A DNA stretch of 64,000 nucleotides from NCBI RefSeq assembly GCF_035685805.1, contig NZ_DASSAB010000030.1:62001-126000 (forward strand), written 5' to 3'. The first letter of the stretch is position 1; each line of letters starts with the position of its first letter. This document shows, one piece after another, positions 8,740 to 16,965 of the stretch. Source of the stretch: Dyella_A sp035685805. Lineage in GTDB: Bacteria > Pseudomonadota > Gammaproteobacteria > Xanthomonadales > Rhodanobacteraceae. The notes beneath the pieces were generated by a model, which was given only the letters and a program-made list of their open reading frames with translations, did not search any database and was not told the DNA's origin. A program made the translations under genes and the position numbers.

Positions 8740-10182
8740 TCACGGATCGATCGGCAGCGTACCGGCTTGCACCGGTGCGGTCATGTGTGGATGGTCAGGG
8801 CGGGCGTGGTCGAGCGCCGCACCGGTCGCCCAGCGCTGGCGCCACGCGCTGCGCCAGAAGCGCACGAACAACATCACCGCCGACACGCTCAAGCCGGCGA
8901 TCAGCCCCATCCACATGCCGCGGGCGCCCAGCCCGCGATGAAACGCCAGCCACCAGCCCACCGGCATGCCCACGCCCCAGTAGGCGAACAGGGTGATCGC
9001 CATCGGTACGCGGGTGTCCTTAAGTCCCCGCAGGGCGCCATTCGAGGCTACCTGGATACCGTCGGAGAACTGGAACACGCCCGCCAGCAGCAGCAGCTGC
9101 GCCGCCAGATCCACCACGTTGGCCTGCTCCGTGTAGAGCGACGCGATCTGGTGCGGCAGTCCGAACATGACCACTGCGGAGAGCAACTGGGTGACAAGGC
9201 TCAGCCCGATGCCGCAGAAGCCGGCGTAGCGTACGCCGCGTGCGTCGCCACGACCCACCGCGTTGCCCACCCGCACCGTGATTGCCATCGCCAGGCCCAG
9301 CGGCACCATGAAGAACAGCGACGCGACGTTGATCGCCACCTGATGGCTGGCCACCACGTCGTCGCCGAGGCGGCTGATGCCCAGCGCCACGGCGACGAAC
9401 AGCCCCGCCTCCGCCAGCAGGCTCACCGCCATCGGCACGCCCACGTGCAAGAGGTCGCCGATGCGCCGCCACGCCGGCCATTCGAACCGGTCCAGCAGGC
9501 CCAAACCGCGGTAGTTGCGGTGACGCAGCACATATGTGGCGAACGCTGCCAGTTCGAGCCACAGCACCAGTGCCGTGGCCAGGCCGCAGCCGCGCGCGCC
9601 CTGCGGCGGCAGGCCGAGCTTGCCGTACATGAACACATAGCCCAGCGGCACCAGCAGCATCAGGCCGCCGAGGCTGAAGAACATCGACGGGCGGGTCAGC
9701 GAGAGGCCTTCGGACAGGCCACGCAGGGCGAAGTAGCAGGTCAGCGCCGGCGCGCCCCAGCTGATCGCGTGCAGGAACGCGTCGACGTCCTGGCGCAGGT
9801 CCGGCGTCACTCCGATCCAGGCGAACAGCGGGCTGGCGTGGCGTGCCGCGAACCACAGCACGACGCCGGTGATCAGCGCCAGCCACAACGCCTGGCGGAA
9901 CACCGCGCCGATCGCATGGCGTTGCCCCGCGCCGTCGAGCTGGGCCACCGACGGCGGCAGCGCCATCATCAGGCCGATGCCGGTAACGATCGCCAGCGAC
10001 CACACATTGGTACCCACCGCCACCGCGCCCAGCACGTGCGTGCTGAAGTGCCCCGACAGGAGCGCATCGATGACGTTGGAGCCGATCGCGGCGAGCTGGG
10101 CAAGCACCAGCGGCAGGGCGAGCCGCACGGTGGCGGCCAGCTCGTGCGCCATCCGCGCGCGATCGGGACGGAATGCTTTCAT
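8740..10182 (-). CDS. MATE family efflux transporter (NorM-like)
   Basis: The start at 10182 gives 480 residues with about 12 hydrophobic segments. Typical NorM-branch features are LALPLVLAQLAAIGSNVIDALLSG in the first helix and the second-half mirror FATYVLRHRNY..VGVPMAVSLLAEAG. MATE exporters use a sodium or proton gradient to expel cationic drugs, dyes or metabolites. The open frame continues 27 codons further upstream, but MKAFRPDRARMAHELAAT begins at the usual family position. It is divergent from the DUF3667 gene, with 109 bp between, and lies upstream of sppA on the same strand. The natural substrate cannot be told. Confidence 0.9.
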   Translation of the reverse strand: MKAFRPDRARMAHELAATVRLALPLVLAQLAAIGSNVIDALLSGHFSTHVLGAVAVGTNVWSLAIVTGIGLMMALPPSVAQLDGAGQRHAIGAVFRQALWLALITGVVLWFAARHASPLFAWIGVTPDLRQDVDAFLHAISWGAPALTCYFALRGLSEGLSLTRPSMFFSLGGLMLLVPLGYVFMYGKLGLPPQGARGCGLATALVLWLELAAFATYVLRHRNYRGLGLLDRFEWPAWRRIGDLLHVGVPMAVSLLAEAGLFVAVALGISRLGDDVVASHQVAINVASLFFMVPLGLAMAITVRVGNAVGRGDARGVRYAGFCGIGLSLVTQLLSAVVMFGLPHQIASLYTEQANVVDLAAQLLLLAGVFQFSDGIQVASNGALRGLKDTRVPMAITLFAYWGVGMPVGWWLAFHRGLGARGMWMGLIAGLSVSAVMLFVRFWRSAWRQRWATGAALDHARPDHPHMTAPVQAGTLPIDP

Positions 10183-10291
10183 GACATCAAAAACCGGCAG
10201 GGCCGCGCATTCTACCCGAGGCGCGCAGGCGGACTGATTCCCGCCCCCGGCTTGTGACACCATCTGACGCCTCAGGGGAAGGGATCGATCA

Positions 10292-11470
10292 ATGAACGAG
10301 CTGGATCACCTCAGCCAGGTGAGCTGCGCCAACTGCGGCACCGCCATGCAGGGCGAGTTCTGCCATCACTGCGGCCAGTCGATCCACAGCGTGCTCAAGC
10401 CGGTGCACCACATGGTGGAGGACACCATGGACATGGTGCTGCACGTGGACGGGCGCATCGTGCACACGCTGCCGCCGCTGCTGGTAAAGCCGGGCTTTCT
10501 TACCCTGGAGTACTTCTCCGGCCGGCGCATGCGCTACATCGCGCCATTCCGGCTGATGTTCGTGCTGGCGCTGCTGGCGTTCTTCGTCTGCCACCTCGCG
10601 CTCGATGGCGATGACGTGCCCCGCGATGCGGTGGTGCTGTCCACCCCGTTCGACCAGGCCGGTTCGGCGCAGGAGGTGCAGCAGCTGCTCGACCGCCGGG
10701 TCGCGGCCATCGGCGCCCAGCGACAGAAGGCCGGCAGCAACGCCGTCGCGCTCGCCGCACTGGGCGCGCAGGAAGCGCGCGTCCGCACCGAGGCGGCCGA
10801 CCGCCTGGCGGAACTGGCACATGAAGGCAAGCAGGCCACCGCATCGACAGGCACCACCCATTCACACGTGAATCTTGTCCGCGCCGACGGCGCAACGAGC
10901 TTCTTCAGCGGCGAATGGGACGCGAAGGCACATCCGGTCCAGATTGGCTGGTTGCCCGGCTTCGTGAACCGACGCCTGACGGCGGCGCTGGAGCACATGC
11001 ACGCGAACGTGGCCGCGCTTGCCGACGACGGCGAGGCCTCCCTGGCCACCCGGGAACGGCTGGTCGGGCAGCTGTTCTCGTCATTGCCACAGGTCTTGTT
11101 CCTGATGCTGCCGCTGTTCGCGCTGCTGCTGAAGGTGCTGTATGTGTTCCGGCGCCGGCTCTACATGGAGCACCTGATCGTGGCGCTGCACAGTCACGCC
11201 TTCCTCTTCCTGGCGCTGCTGCTGGCCGTGCTGCTGGCGCTGCTCGAAGGCTGGCTGGCCACCATTGCGACCTGCGCTGCCGGGCCGGTGCACCTGCTGG
11301 AGTGGGCGCTCGCCATCTGGGTGCCGATCTATCTGCTGCTGATGCAGAAGCGCATCTATCGCCAGGGCTGGCCGATGACCATCGTGAAGTATCTGGTCGT
11401 CGGCTGGTGCTACCTGTGGCTGCTGACTTTCGCGCTGGTGCTGAGTGCGGCGCTGACGCTTTCCCACTGA
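10292..11470 (+). CDS. DUF3667 zinc-ribbon membrane protein
   Basis: The 392-residue product begins with a four-cysteine zinc ribbon (CANCGTAMQGEFCHHCG, about residues 12-28). The DUF3667 core follows (HHMVEDTMDMVLHVDGRIVHTL and RMRYIAPFRLMFVLALLAFF, the first membrane segment). After a hydrophilic, probably periplasmic loop of about 130 residues come four more membrane segments (from about residue 265 to the end). The family is widespread in Proteobacteria and Bacteroidetes with no known biochemical function. The ribbon lies before the first membrane segment and is probably cytoplasmic. It stands alone on its strand, followed by a 427-bp gap. Confidence 0.8.
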   Translation: MNELDHLSQVSCANCGTAMQGEFCHHCGQSIHSVLKPVHHMVEDTMDMVLHVDGRIVHTLPPLLVKPGFLTLEYFSGRRMRYIAPFRLMFVLALLAFFVCHLALDGDDVPRDAVVLSTPFDQAGSAQEVQQLLDRRVAAIGAQRQKAGSNAVALAALGAQEARVRTEAADRLAELAHEGKQATASTGTTHSHVNLVRADGATSFFSGEWDAKAHPVQIGWLPGFVNRRLTAALEHMHANVAALADDGEASLATRERLVGQLFSSLPQVLFLMLPLFALLLKVLYVFRRRLYMEHLIVALHSHAFLFLALLLAVLLALLEGWLATIATCAAGPVHLLEWALAIWVPIYLLLMQKRIYRQGWPMTIVKYLVVGWCYLWLLTFALVLSAALTLSH

Positions 11471-11527
11471 GGCCTGCGTCACACTTTTGCCGGGCTTGAC
11501 CGGCGTATCCACGGCGCTTGCCGGCGG

Positions 11528-11536
11528 TTTTGCACA
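11528..11536 (+). promoter_or_regulatory. DnaA box
   Basis: TTTTGCACA matches the relaxed consensus TTWTNCACA at every position. It lies 180 bp upstream of the inverted pair of boxes in the same gap. Confidence 0.45.
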
Positions 11537-11717
11537 GCGTCACGGGACTGTCAAGCCATCGCGGCTGAGGGTTTCAAGCATGTGAAGGCGCGCCGACCGG
11601 AATTTTCAAGTTATTGATAAGAAAGCTTTTTTCTTACTGGCTAAAACTTGTCCATGGCGTCGTGAAGGCCGCCGCCATGGGGGTTGAAGCCACCCCCTCC
11701 CCGCCACGTCCACAGAG

Positions 11718-11740
11718 TTATCCACAGCAACTGTGGATAA
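11718..11740. promoter_or_regulatory. Inverted pair of perfect DnaA boxes
   Basis: TTATCCACAG (11718-11727) and CTGTGGATAA (11731-11740) form a perfect 10-bp inverted repeat around a 3-bp spacer (CAA). Each arm contains the strict consensus TTATCCACA. The site lies about 160 bp upstream of the priA start. The arms plus spacer have the same geometry as the pair at 5673-5693. Confidence 0.65.
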
Positions 11741-11897
11741 GCGAAAAAAGTGCCCGGGAGACGCGACTTACCCCTTCTTTCTCGATCCCGAGCAAGCAAC
11801 ACGGGGCAAGATCCGGTGCGGCAACGCCAGTGGTGACAACCCCGCCCGATTCGGTCGGGAGCAGCCGCCGGCTACACTGGTGCGCCACGAGGTTGCC

Positions 11898-14069
11898 ATG
11901 CCCACCGTCGTTCGCGTCGCCCTCCCTGTTCCGTTGCCAACGCTATTCGACTACCTGCCGCCTGCGCACGGCGAGGCGTGTGCCGGCAGCCGCGTGCTGG
12001 TGCCGTTCGGGCGTGGCCGCAAGGTCGGGGTGGTGGTCGATCCCGCGATCGAGGCCGCAGTCGACCCGACCCGGCTGAAAGCGGTCGAACGGCTGCTCGA
12101 TGATGCGCCGCTGCTCGATCGCGAGCTGATGCAGACACTGGCCTGGGCGGCGGATTACTGGCTCGGCGCCCCGGGCGAGGCTTACGCCAACGCGCTGCCG
12201 CTGGCCTTGCGCGAACCGCGCCCGTGGCCGGATACCCGCGAGGAGTACTGGCGATTGACGGTTGCGGGCGCGCAGGCCGGTGCCGCCGGCACGCGTCGCG
12301 GGGCAAGCCAGGCCCTGCTCGGCCTGCTGAATGGCGGGCCGCAACGCGCCGATACGCTTGCCGAGCGCATGCCGGGCTGGCGGGCGGCAGCGCGGCGGCT
12401 GGCCGGTGCCGGCCTGATCGAGCGGCACGATGCGCCCAGCCCCGAAGCCATCCCCGCCGATACGCCGCTGTCGCTCAGTCCCGAACAGGTGCAGGCCGTG
12501 GAGGCCGTGTCGGCGCAGCGAGACCGTTTCCAGCCGTTTCTTCTCGACGGGGTGACCGGCAGCGGCAAGACCGAGGTGTATCTGGCGCTGATCGAGCAGG
12601 CGCTTGCTGAAGGCCGGCAGAGCCTGCTGCTGGTGCCGGAGATCGGCCTCGCGCCACAGACCCTGCGGCGGTTGCGGGAGGGGCTGGGCGTTGCAGTGGA
12701 AGTGCTGCATTCGAACCTGTCCGAAGGCGATCGCGCGCGCGCCTGGCTGCGCGCGCGCAGCGGCGAGGCACGGGTGGTGCTGGGCACGCGGTCGGCAGTC
12801 TTCACCCCATTGCCCCAGGCGGGCCTGATCGTCGTGGACGAGGAGCACGACGCGGCCTACAAGCAGCAGGACGGGTTCCGCTACCACGCGCGCGACCTGG
12901 CGCTGGTCCGCGCGCGCGCGCTGGGTGTGCCGATCGTGCTGGGCAGCGCCACGCCGTCGCTGGAGTCGCTTGCCAACGTGGAGAGCGGACGCTACCTGCG
13001 GCTGAAGCTGCGCGCGCGACCGGCGGCGCTGCATCCGCCACAGGTACAGATCGTCGACGTCCGCTCGCAGCATCTGGACCACGGCCTGTCCCCGGCGCTG
13101 CAGGCCGCGGTGCGCGACACGGTGGCGCGCGGCGAGCAGGTCCTGGTGTTCCGCAACCGCCGCGGCTATGCGCCGGTGCTGCTGTGCCACGCCTGCGGAT
13201 GGCATGCCGACTGCCCCCGCTGCGAGCGGCCGCTGACCCTGCACGCGGGCCAGCGCCAGCTTCGCTGCCATCACTGCGATCACCGCGCGCGGGTGCCAGC
13301 GGCCTGCCCCGCCTGCGGCGCGGGCGCGCTGTGGCCACAAGGCCACGGCACCGAGCGGCTGGAGGATGCGCTCACCGACCTGTTCCCGGACGTGCCGGTG
13401 TTGCGCATCGATCGGGAGACCACCCGGCGGCGCGATGCTTTCGAACAACTGCTCGAGGGCCTGCGGCATGACGCGCCGGCGATCCTGGTGGGCACGCAGA
13501 TGCTGGCCAAGGGCCACGACCTTCCCAACCTCACGCTGGTGGCGATCGTGGGCGTGGACGAGGGCCTGCACAGCATCGACTTCCGCGCGGCGGAACGCCT
13601 GGCGCAGCTGGTGGTGCAGGTGGCCGGACGCGCCGGACGGGCAGCCAAACCGGGCCGCGTGCTGCTGCAGACCCACCACCCCGACAACCCCCTGCTGCGC
13701 GGCCTGCTGGCCCACGGCTATGGCGCCGCCGCCGCCACGTTGCTGGCCGAGCGCAAGCAGATCGGCCTGCCGCCGTACACGCACCAGATCCTGCTGCGCG
13801 CCGAAGCGCATGAACGCGTCGCTGTGGATACGTTCCTCGCGGCGGCCGCCGCCGCGCTGCCACTCGGGCATCCGCTGTCGCTGGCCGGCCCCATGCCCGC
13901 GCCGATGCCGCTGCGGGCTGGACGGCACCGTGGCCAGCTGCTGCTGGAGTCGCACACGCGCAGCGTGCTGCACGCACTGGCGCGACCATGGCACCGCGAG
14001 CTGGGTCGGCTGCCGGCGGCACGAAGGGTGAGGTGGTCGCTGGACGTCGACCCCATCGACCTGTACTGA
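11898..14069 (+). CDS. priA: Primosomal protein N', replication restart helicase PriA
   Basis: The start at 11898 gives 723 residues. An N-terminal DNA-binding domain (PTVVRVALPVPLPTLFDYL) is followed by the helicase core. Walker A (GVTGSGKTEVY) is at about residue 218, the DEEHD box at about 313, and the zinc-binding insertion with eight cysteines (CHACGW..CPRC..CHHC..CPACGA) spans about residues 431-475. The helicase motif VQVAGRAGRA is near 574. PriA recognises stalled forks and D-loops and reloads DnaB through PriB/DnaT or PriC. The frame is open 55 codons further upstream, but that segment covers the DnaA-box region and is unlike PriA. Whether the upstream DnaA boxes control it is an inference. 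Confidence 0.96.
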   Translation: MPTVVRVALPVPLPTLFDYLPPAHGEACAGSRVLVPFGRGRKVGVVVDPAIEAAVDPTRLKAVERLLDDAPLLDRELMQTLAWAADYWLGAPGEAYANALPLALREPRPWPDTREEYWRLTVAGAQAGAAGTRRGASQALLGLLNGGPQRADTLAERMPGWRAAARRLAGAGLIERHDAPSPEAIPADTPLSLSPEQVQAVEAVSAQRDRFQPFLLDGVTGSGKTEVYLALIEQALAEGRQSLLLVPEIGLAPQTLRRLREGLGVAVEVLHSNLSEGDRARAWLRARSGEARVVLGTRSAVFTPLPQAGLIVVDEEHDAAYKQQDGFRYHARDLALVRARALGVPIVLGSATPSLESLANVESGRYLRLKLRARPAALHPPQVQIVDVRSQHLDHGLSPALQAAVRDTVARGEQVLVFRNRRGYAPVLLCHACGWHADCPRCERPLTLHAGQRQLRCHHCDHRARVPAACPACGAGALWPQGHGTERLEDALTDLFPDVPVLRIDRETTRRRDAFEQLLEGLRHDAPAILVGTQMLAKGHDLPNLTLVAIVGVDEGLHSIDFRAAERLAQLVVQVAGRAGRAAKPGRVLLQTHHPDNPLLRGLLAHGYGAAAATLLAERKQIGLPPYTHQILLRAEAHERVAVDTFLAAAAAALPLGHPLSLAGPMPAPMPLRAGRHRGQLLLESHTRSVLHALARPWHRELGRLPAARRVRWSLDVDPIDLY

Positions 14070-14119
14070 CTCGAGCTTCCGACGATTGCGCGCATCACGG
14101 GGCCGCCACCGGCACCGCC

Positions 14120-14145
14120 TATAATCGGGGACTGACGTCAGGAGG
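14120..14145 (+). promoter_or_regulatory. -10 element and ribosome binding site of the transaldolase gene
   Basis: A perfect TATAAT lies at 14120-14125 and GGAGG at 14141-14145, 4 nt before the ATG. No good -35 is seen 17 bp upstream, so the promoter may need an activator. Confidence 0.4.
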
Positions 14146-14149
14146 TCCC

Positions 14150-15103
14150 ATGCCATCGCAGCTCGAACAACTCCGCCAGTACACCACCGTGGTCGCCGAC
14201 ACCGGCGACATCGAGGCGATTGCCCGCTACAAGCCGGTCGATGCCACCACCAATCCCTCGCTGCTGCTCAAGGCTGCCGGTATTTCCGCCTATGCGCCCC
14301 TGCTCGATGAGGCGGTGCACTGGGCCAAGGGCCGCGGCAACGATCGCGACCGGCAGATCACCGACGCCGGCGACCACCTGGCAGTGGCGGTGGGCCGCAA
14401 GATTCTCGAGCTGGTGCCGGGCCGCGTCTCGACCGAGGTGGACGCTCGCCTGTCCTTCGACACCGACGCCACCATCGCCAAGGCCGAGCGGCTGATCGGC
14501 TTGTACGAAGATGCGGGGGTGAAGCGCGAGCGGATCCTGATCAAGATCGCGTCCACCTGGGCCGGCATCCGCGCGGCCGAACAGCTGGAGAAGCGCGGCA
14601 TCCAGTGCAACCTGACGCTGCTGTTCTCGTTCGAGCAGGCAGTCGCTTGCGCCGAGGCAGGGGTCTACCTCATCTCGCCGTTCGTGGGTCGCATCATGGA
14701 CTGGTACGTGGCCAATACCGACGCCGAGTCGTTCGAGCCGGAGCAGGATCCGGGCGTGCAGTCGGTGCGCCGCATCTACGACTGGTACAAGCGCCACGGC
14801 TTCGAGACCGTGGTGATGGGGGCTAGTTTCCGCAACGCCGGTCAGATTCGCGCACTCGCCGGCTGCGACCGCCTCACCATCAGCCCCGACCTGCTCGAGA
14901 AGCTCGATGCCAGCCACGACCCGCTGCCGCGTGCGCTCGACGATCACGGCGAGCGGGCCCCGCGGCCCGGACCGATCAGCGAGCCGGCGTTCCGCTGGGG
15001 TCACAATGAAGATCCGATGGCCACCGACAAGCTGGCCGACGGCATCCGCAAGTTCGCTGCCGACCAGTTGAAACTGGAGAAGCTGCTGTCGGCGAAGCTG
15101 TAG
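14150..15103 (+). CDS. tal: Transaldolase
   Basis: The 317-residue TalB-type transaldolase transfers a dihydroxyacetone unit between sedoheptulose 7-phosphate and glyceraldehyde 3-phosphate in the non-oxidative pentose phosphate pathway. The Schiff-base lysine is Lys132 in RILIKIASTWAGI, the same number as in E. coli TalB. The N-terminal signature VDATTNPSLLLKA (about residues 30-42) and the sugar-phosphate-binding segment VMGASFRNAGQI are present. The start is fixed by the GGAGG immediately upstream; a longer frame from 13988 runs back through the end of priA and is rejected. It converges with rpoH and shares a bidirectional terminator with it. Confidence 0.96.
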   Translation: MPSQLEQLRQYTTVVADTGDIEAIARYKPVDATTNPSLLLKAAGISAYAPLLDEAVHWAKGRGNDRDRQITDAGDHLAVAVGRKILELVPGRVSTEVDARLSFDTDATIAKAERLIGLYEDAGVKRERILIKIASTWAGIRAAEQLEKRGIQCNLTLLFSFEQAVACAEAGVYLISPFVGRIMDWYVANTDAESFEPEQDPGVQSVRRIYDWYKRHGFETVVMGASFRNAGQIRALAGCDRLTISPDLLEKLDASHDPLPRALDDHGERAPRPGPISEPAFRWGHNEDPMATDKLADGIRKFAADQLKLEKLLSAKL

Positions 15104-15142
15104 CTTCAAGCAATGGGACGGCGTCGGTAGCCGCGCGCCGGC

Positions 15143-15174
15143 AAAAAAAACGGCCCCTGCAGGGGCCGTTTTTT
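15143..15174. terminator. Bidirectional Rho-independent terminator between tal and rpoH
   Basis: An uninterrupted palindrome CGGCCCCTGCAGGGGCCG (15151-15168) is flanked by eight A (15143-15150) and six T (15169-15174). It therefore works as an intrinsic terminator for the convergent tal and rpoH transcripts. Confidence 0.93.
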
Positions 15175-15197
15175 AGTCCAGCAACAACGTCAGGCGA

Positions 15198-16058
<861 letters not shown>

Positions 16059-16086
16059 GAGCGGAACCTCCTAGATGGGATGCAGC

Positions 16087-16113
16087 TTAGCACTCGGGTA
16101 CTTTGAGTGCTAA
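16087..16113 (-). promoter_or_regulatory. CIRCE operator (HrcA site) upstream of rpoH
   Basis: TTAGCACTC (16087-16095), nine bases, then GAGTGCTAA (16105-16113) is an exact match to the CIRCE consensus TTAGCACTC-N9-GAGTGCTAA. The palindrome extends one further C/G pair on each side. It lies 29 bp upstream of the rpoH start and covers the -10 element and predicted start site of the sigma-E-like promoter. HrcA binds such sites and represses heat-shock genes until it is inactivated by stress. Confidence 0.92.
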
Positions 16114-16129
16114 GACCGGCACAAGTTCC
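16102..16129 (-). promoter_or_regulatory. Sigma-E (RpoE)-type promoter of rpoH
   Basis: On the minus strand, GGAACTT (16123-16129) and TCAAA (16102-16106) are separated by exactly 16 bp. This fits the known RpoE consensus (GGAACTT, 15-19 bp, TCAAA/TCTGA). The predicted start would be near 16096, giving a leader of about 38 nt with AGGAGG in it. Sigma-E transcription of rpoH is established in E. coli and other gammaproteobacteria. Confidence 0.75.
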
Positions 16130-16168
16130 GGCGCGGCATCAAGTTGCCGCGTCGACTTAATGAACCCT

Positions 16169-16197
16169 ATGGTACAGAAATGGGCCGCGAAAGTCCA
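16169..16197 (-). promoter_or_regulatory. Possible second, sigma-70-like promoter of rpoH
   Basis: TGGACT (16192-16197) and TACCAT (16169-16174) on the minus strand are 17 bp apart, each matching 4 of 6 consensus bases. It would start about 55 bp upstream of CIRCE. Weak, offered as a candidate only. Confidence 0.25.
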
Positions 16198-16257
16198 GAT
16201 CCCGCGCCGCGAACGATCCATTTTCCGCGTCGCGCATTCAGCTCTCGTGAACGGTGC

Positions 16258-16965
16258 TCAAAGGGCCGGCAATGACGCGCGCGGCGGCAGCGACCAGTCG
16301 ATTGGCGGCAGTCCCCGACCGACCAGCAAGTCGTTCGTCGCCGAGAAGTGACCGCAGCCGATGAAGCCGCGATGGGCAGACAGCGGCGAGGGATGCACTG
16401 CCGTGAGTACGTGGTGGCGGGAGCCATCGATCAGGCGCCCCTTGCGCTGCGCATAACTGCCCCAGAGCAGGAACACGATGCCCTCCTGCTCACGGTTGAG
16501 CGCCTCGATCGCAGCATCGGTAAAGCCTTCCCACCCTTTGCCTTGGTGGGACCCTGCCAGGCCCTGCTCCACCGTCAGCACGGCGTTGAGCAGCAGCACG
16601 CCACGGTCGGCCCACGGCGCAAGACAGCCATGGTCTGGCCGCGGAAGGCCCAGATCCCGGCTGATTTCCTTGAAGATGTTGTCCAGCGACGGCGGCACCC
16701 GCACGCCCGGCCGCACCGAAAAGCAGAGACCGTGGGCCTGGCCGGCGCCGTGATAGGGGTCTTGGCCCAGGACCACCACGCGCACAGCCTCGAAAGGTGT
16801 GCGGTTGAACGCGGTGAAGATCTCCGGCCCCGGCGGGAAGATCAGCTTGCCGCGCTGCTTCTCCTCACGCAGGAAACCGGCGAGAGCCTGCATCTCCGGC
16901 CGTTCCAGATAGCCGCCGATGCGCGCTTTCCAGCCAGGCTCCAGCCGAACGGGCCGCTCGCTCAT
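16258..16965 (-). CDS. ung: Uracil-DNA glycosylase, family 1
   Basis: The 235-residue enzyme excises uracil from DNA at the start of base-excision repair. The water-activating motif GQDPYHG is at residues 67-73 (catalytic Asp69), and the HPSPLSAHRG leucine-loop motif is at 191-200 (His191). The uracil-binding Phe in GLCFSV and the Asn in LLLNAVLTV are in place. The ATG overlaps the stop of the upstream response-regulator gene by 4 bp (ATGA, 16962-16965), so translation is probably coupled. It is upstream of rpoH on the same strand, separated by a 199-bp regulatory gap. Confidence 0.96.
   Translation of the reverse strand: MSERPVRLEPGWKARIGGYLERPEMQALAGFLREEKQRGKLIFPPGPEIFTAFNRTPFEAVRVVVLGQDPYHGAGQAHGLCFSVRPGVRVPPSLDNIFKEISRDLGLPRPDHGCLAPWADRGVLLLNAVLTVEQGLAGSHQGKGWEGFTDAAIEALNREQEGIVFLLWGSYAQRKGRLIDGSRHHVLTAVHPSPLSAHRGFIGCGHFSATNDLLVGRGLPPIDWSLPPRASLPAL

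Larger units (their letters stand above)
11471..11897. other. Intergenic region upstream of priA with DnaA boxes and an AT-rich patch
   Basis: This 427-bp gap holds no gene. It contains a DnaA box at 11528-11536, an AT-rich stretch with nested inverted repeats at about 11598-11650, and an inverted pair of perfect DnaA boxes at 11718-11740. In the AT-rich stretch, CAAGTT at 11607-11612 pairs with AACTTG at 11645-11650, and TAAGAAA at 11618-11624 pairs with TTTCTTA at 11630-11636. A -10-like TACACT (11873-11878) lies 20 bp before the priA start with no clear -35. Confidence 0.6.

Noticed and set aside
11471..11897. The main chromosomal origin oriC
   Set aside because: DnaA boxes and an AT-rich patch are present, but dnaA, dnaN, recF, gyrB, rpmH and rnpA are not near, there are only three good boxes, and skew cannot be judged. 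Kept as a DnaA-box locus only.
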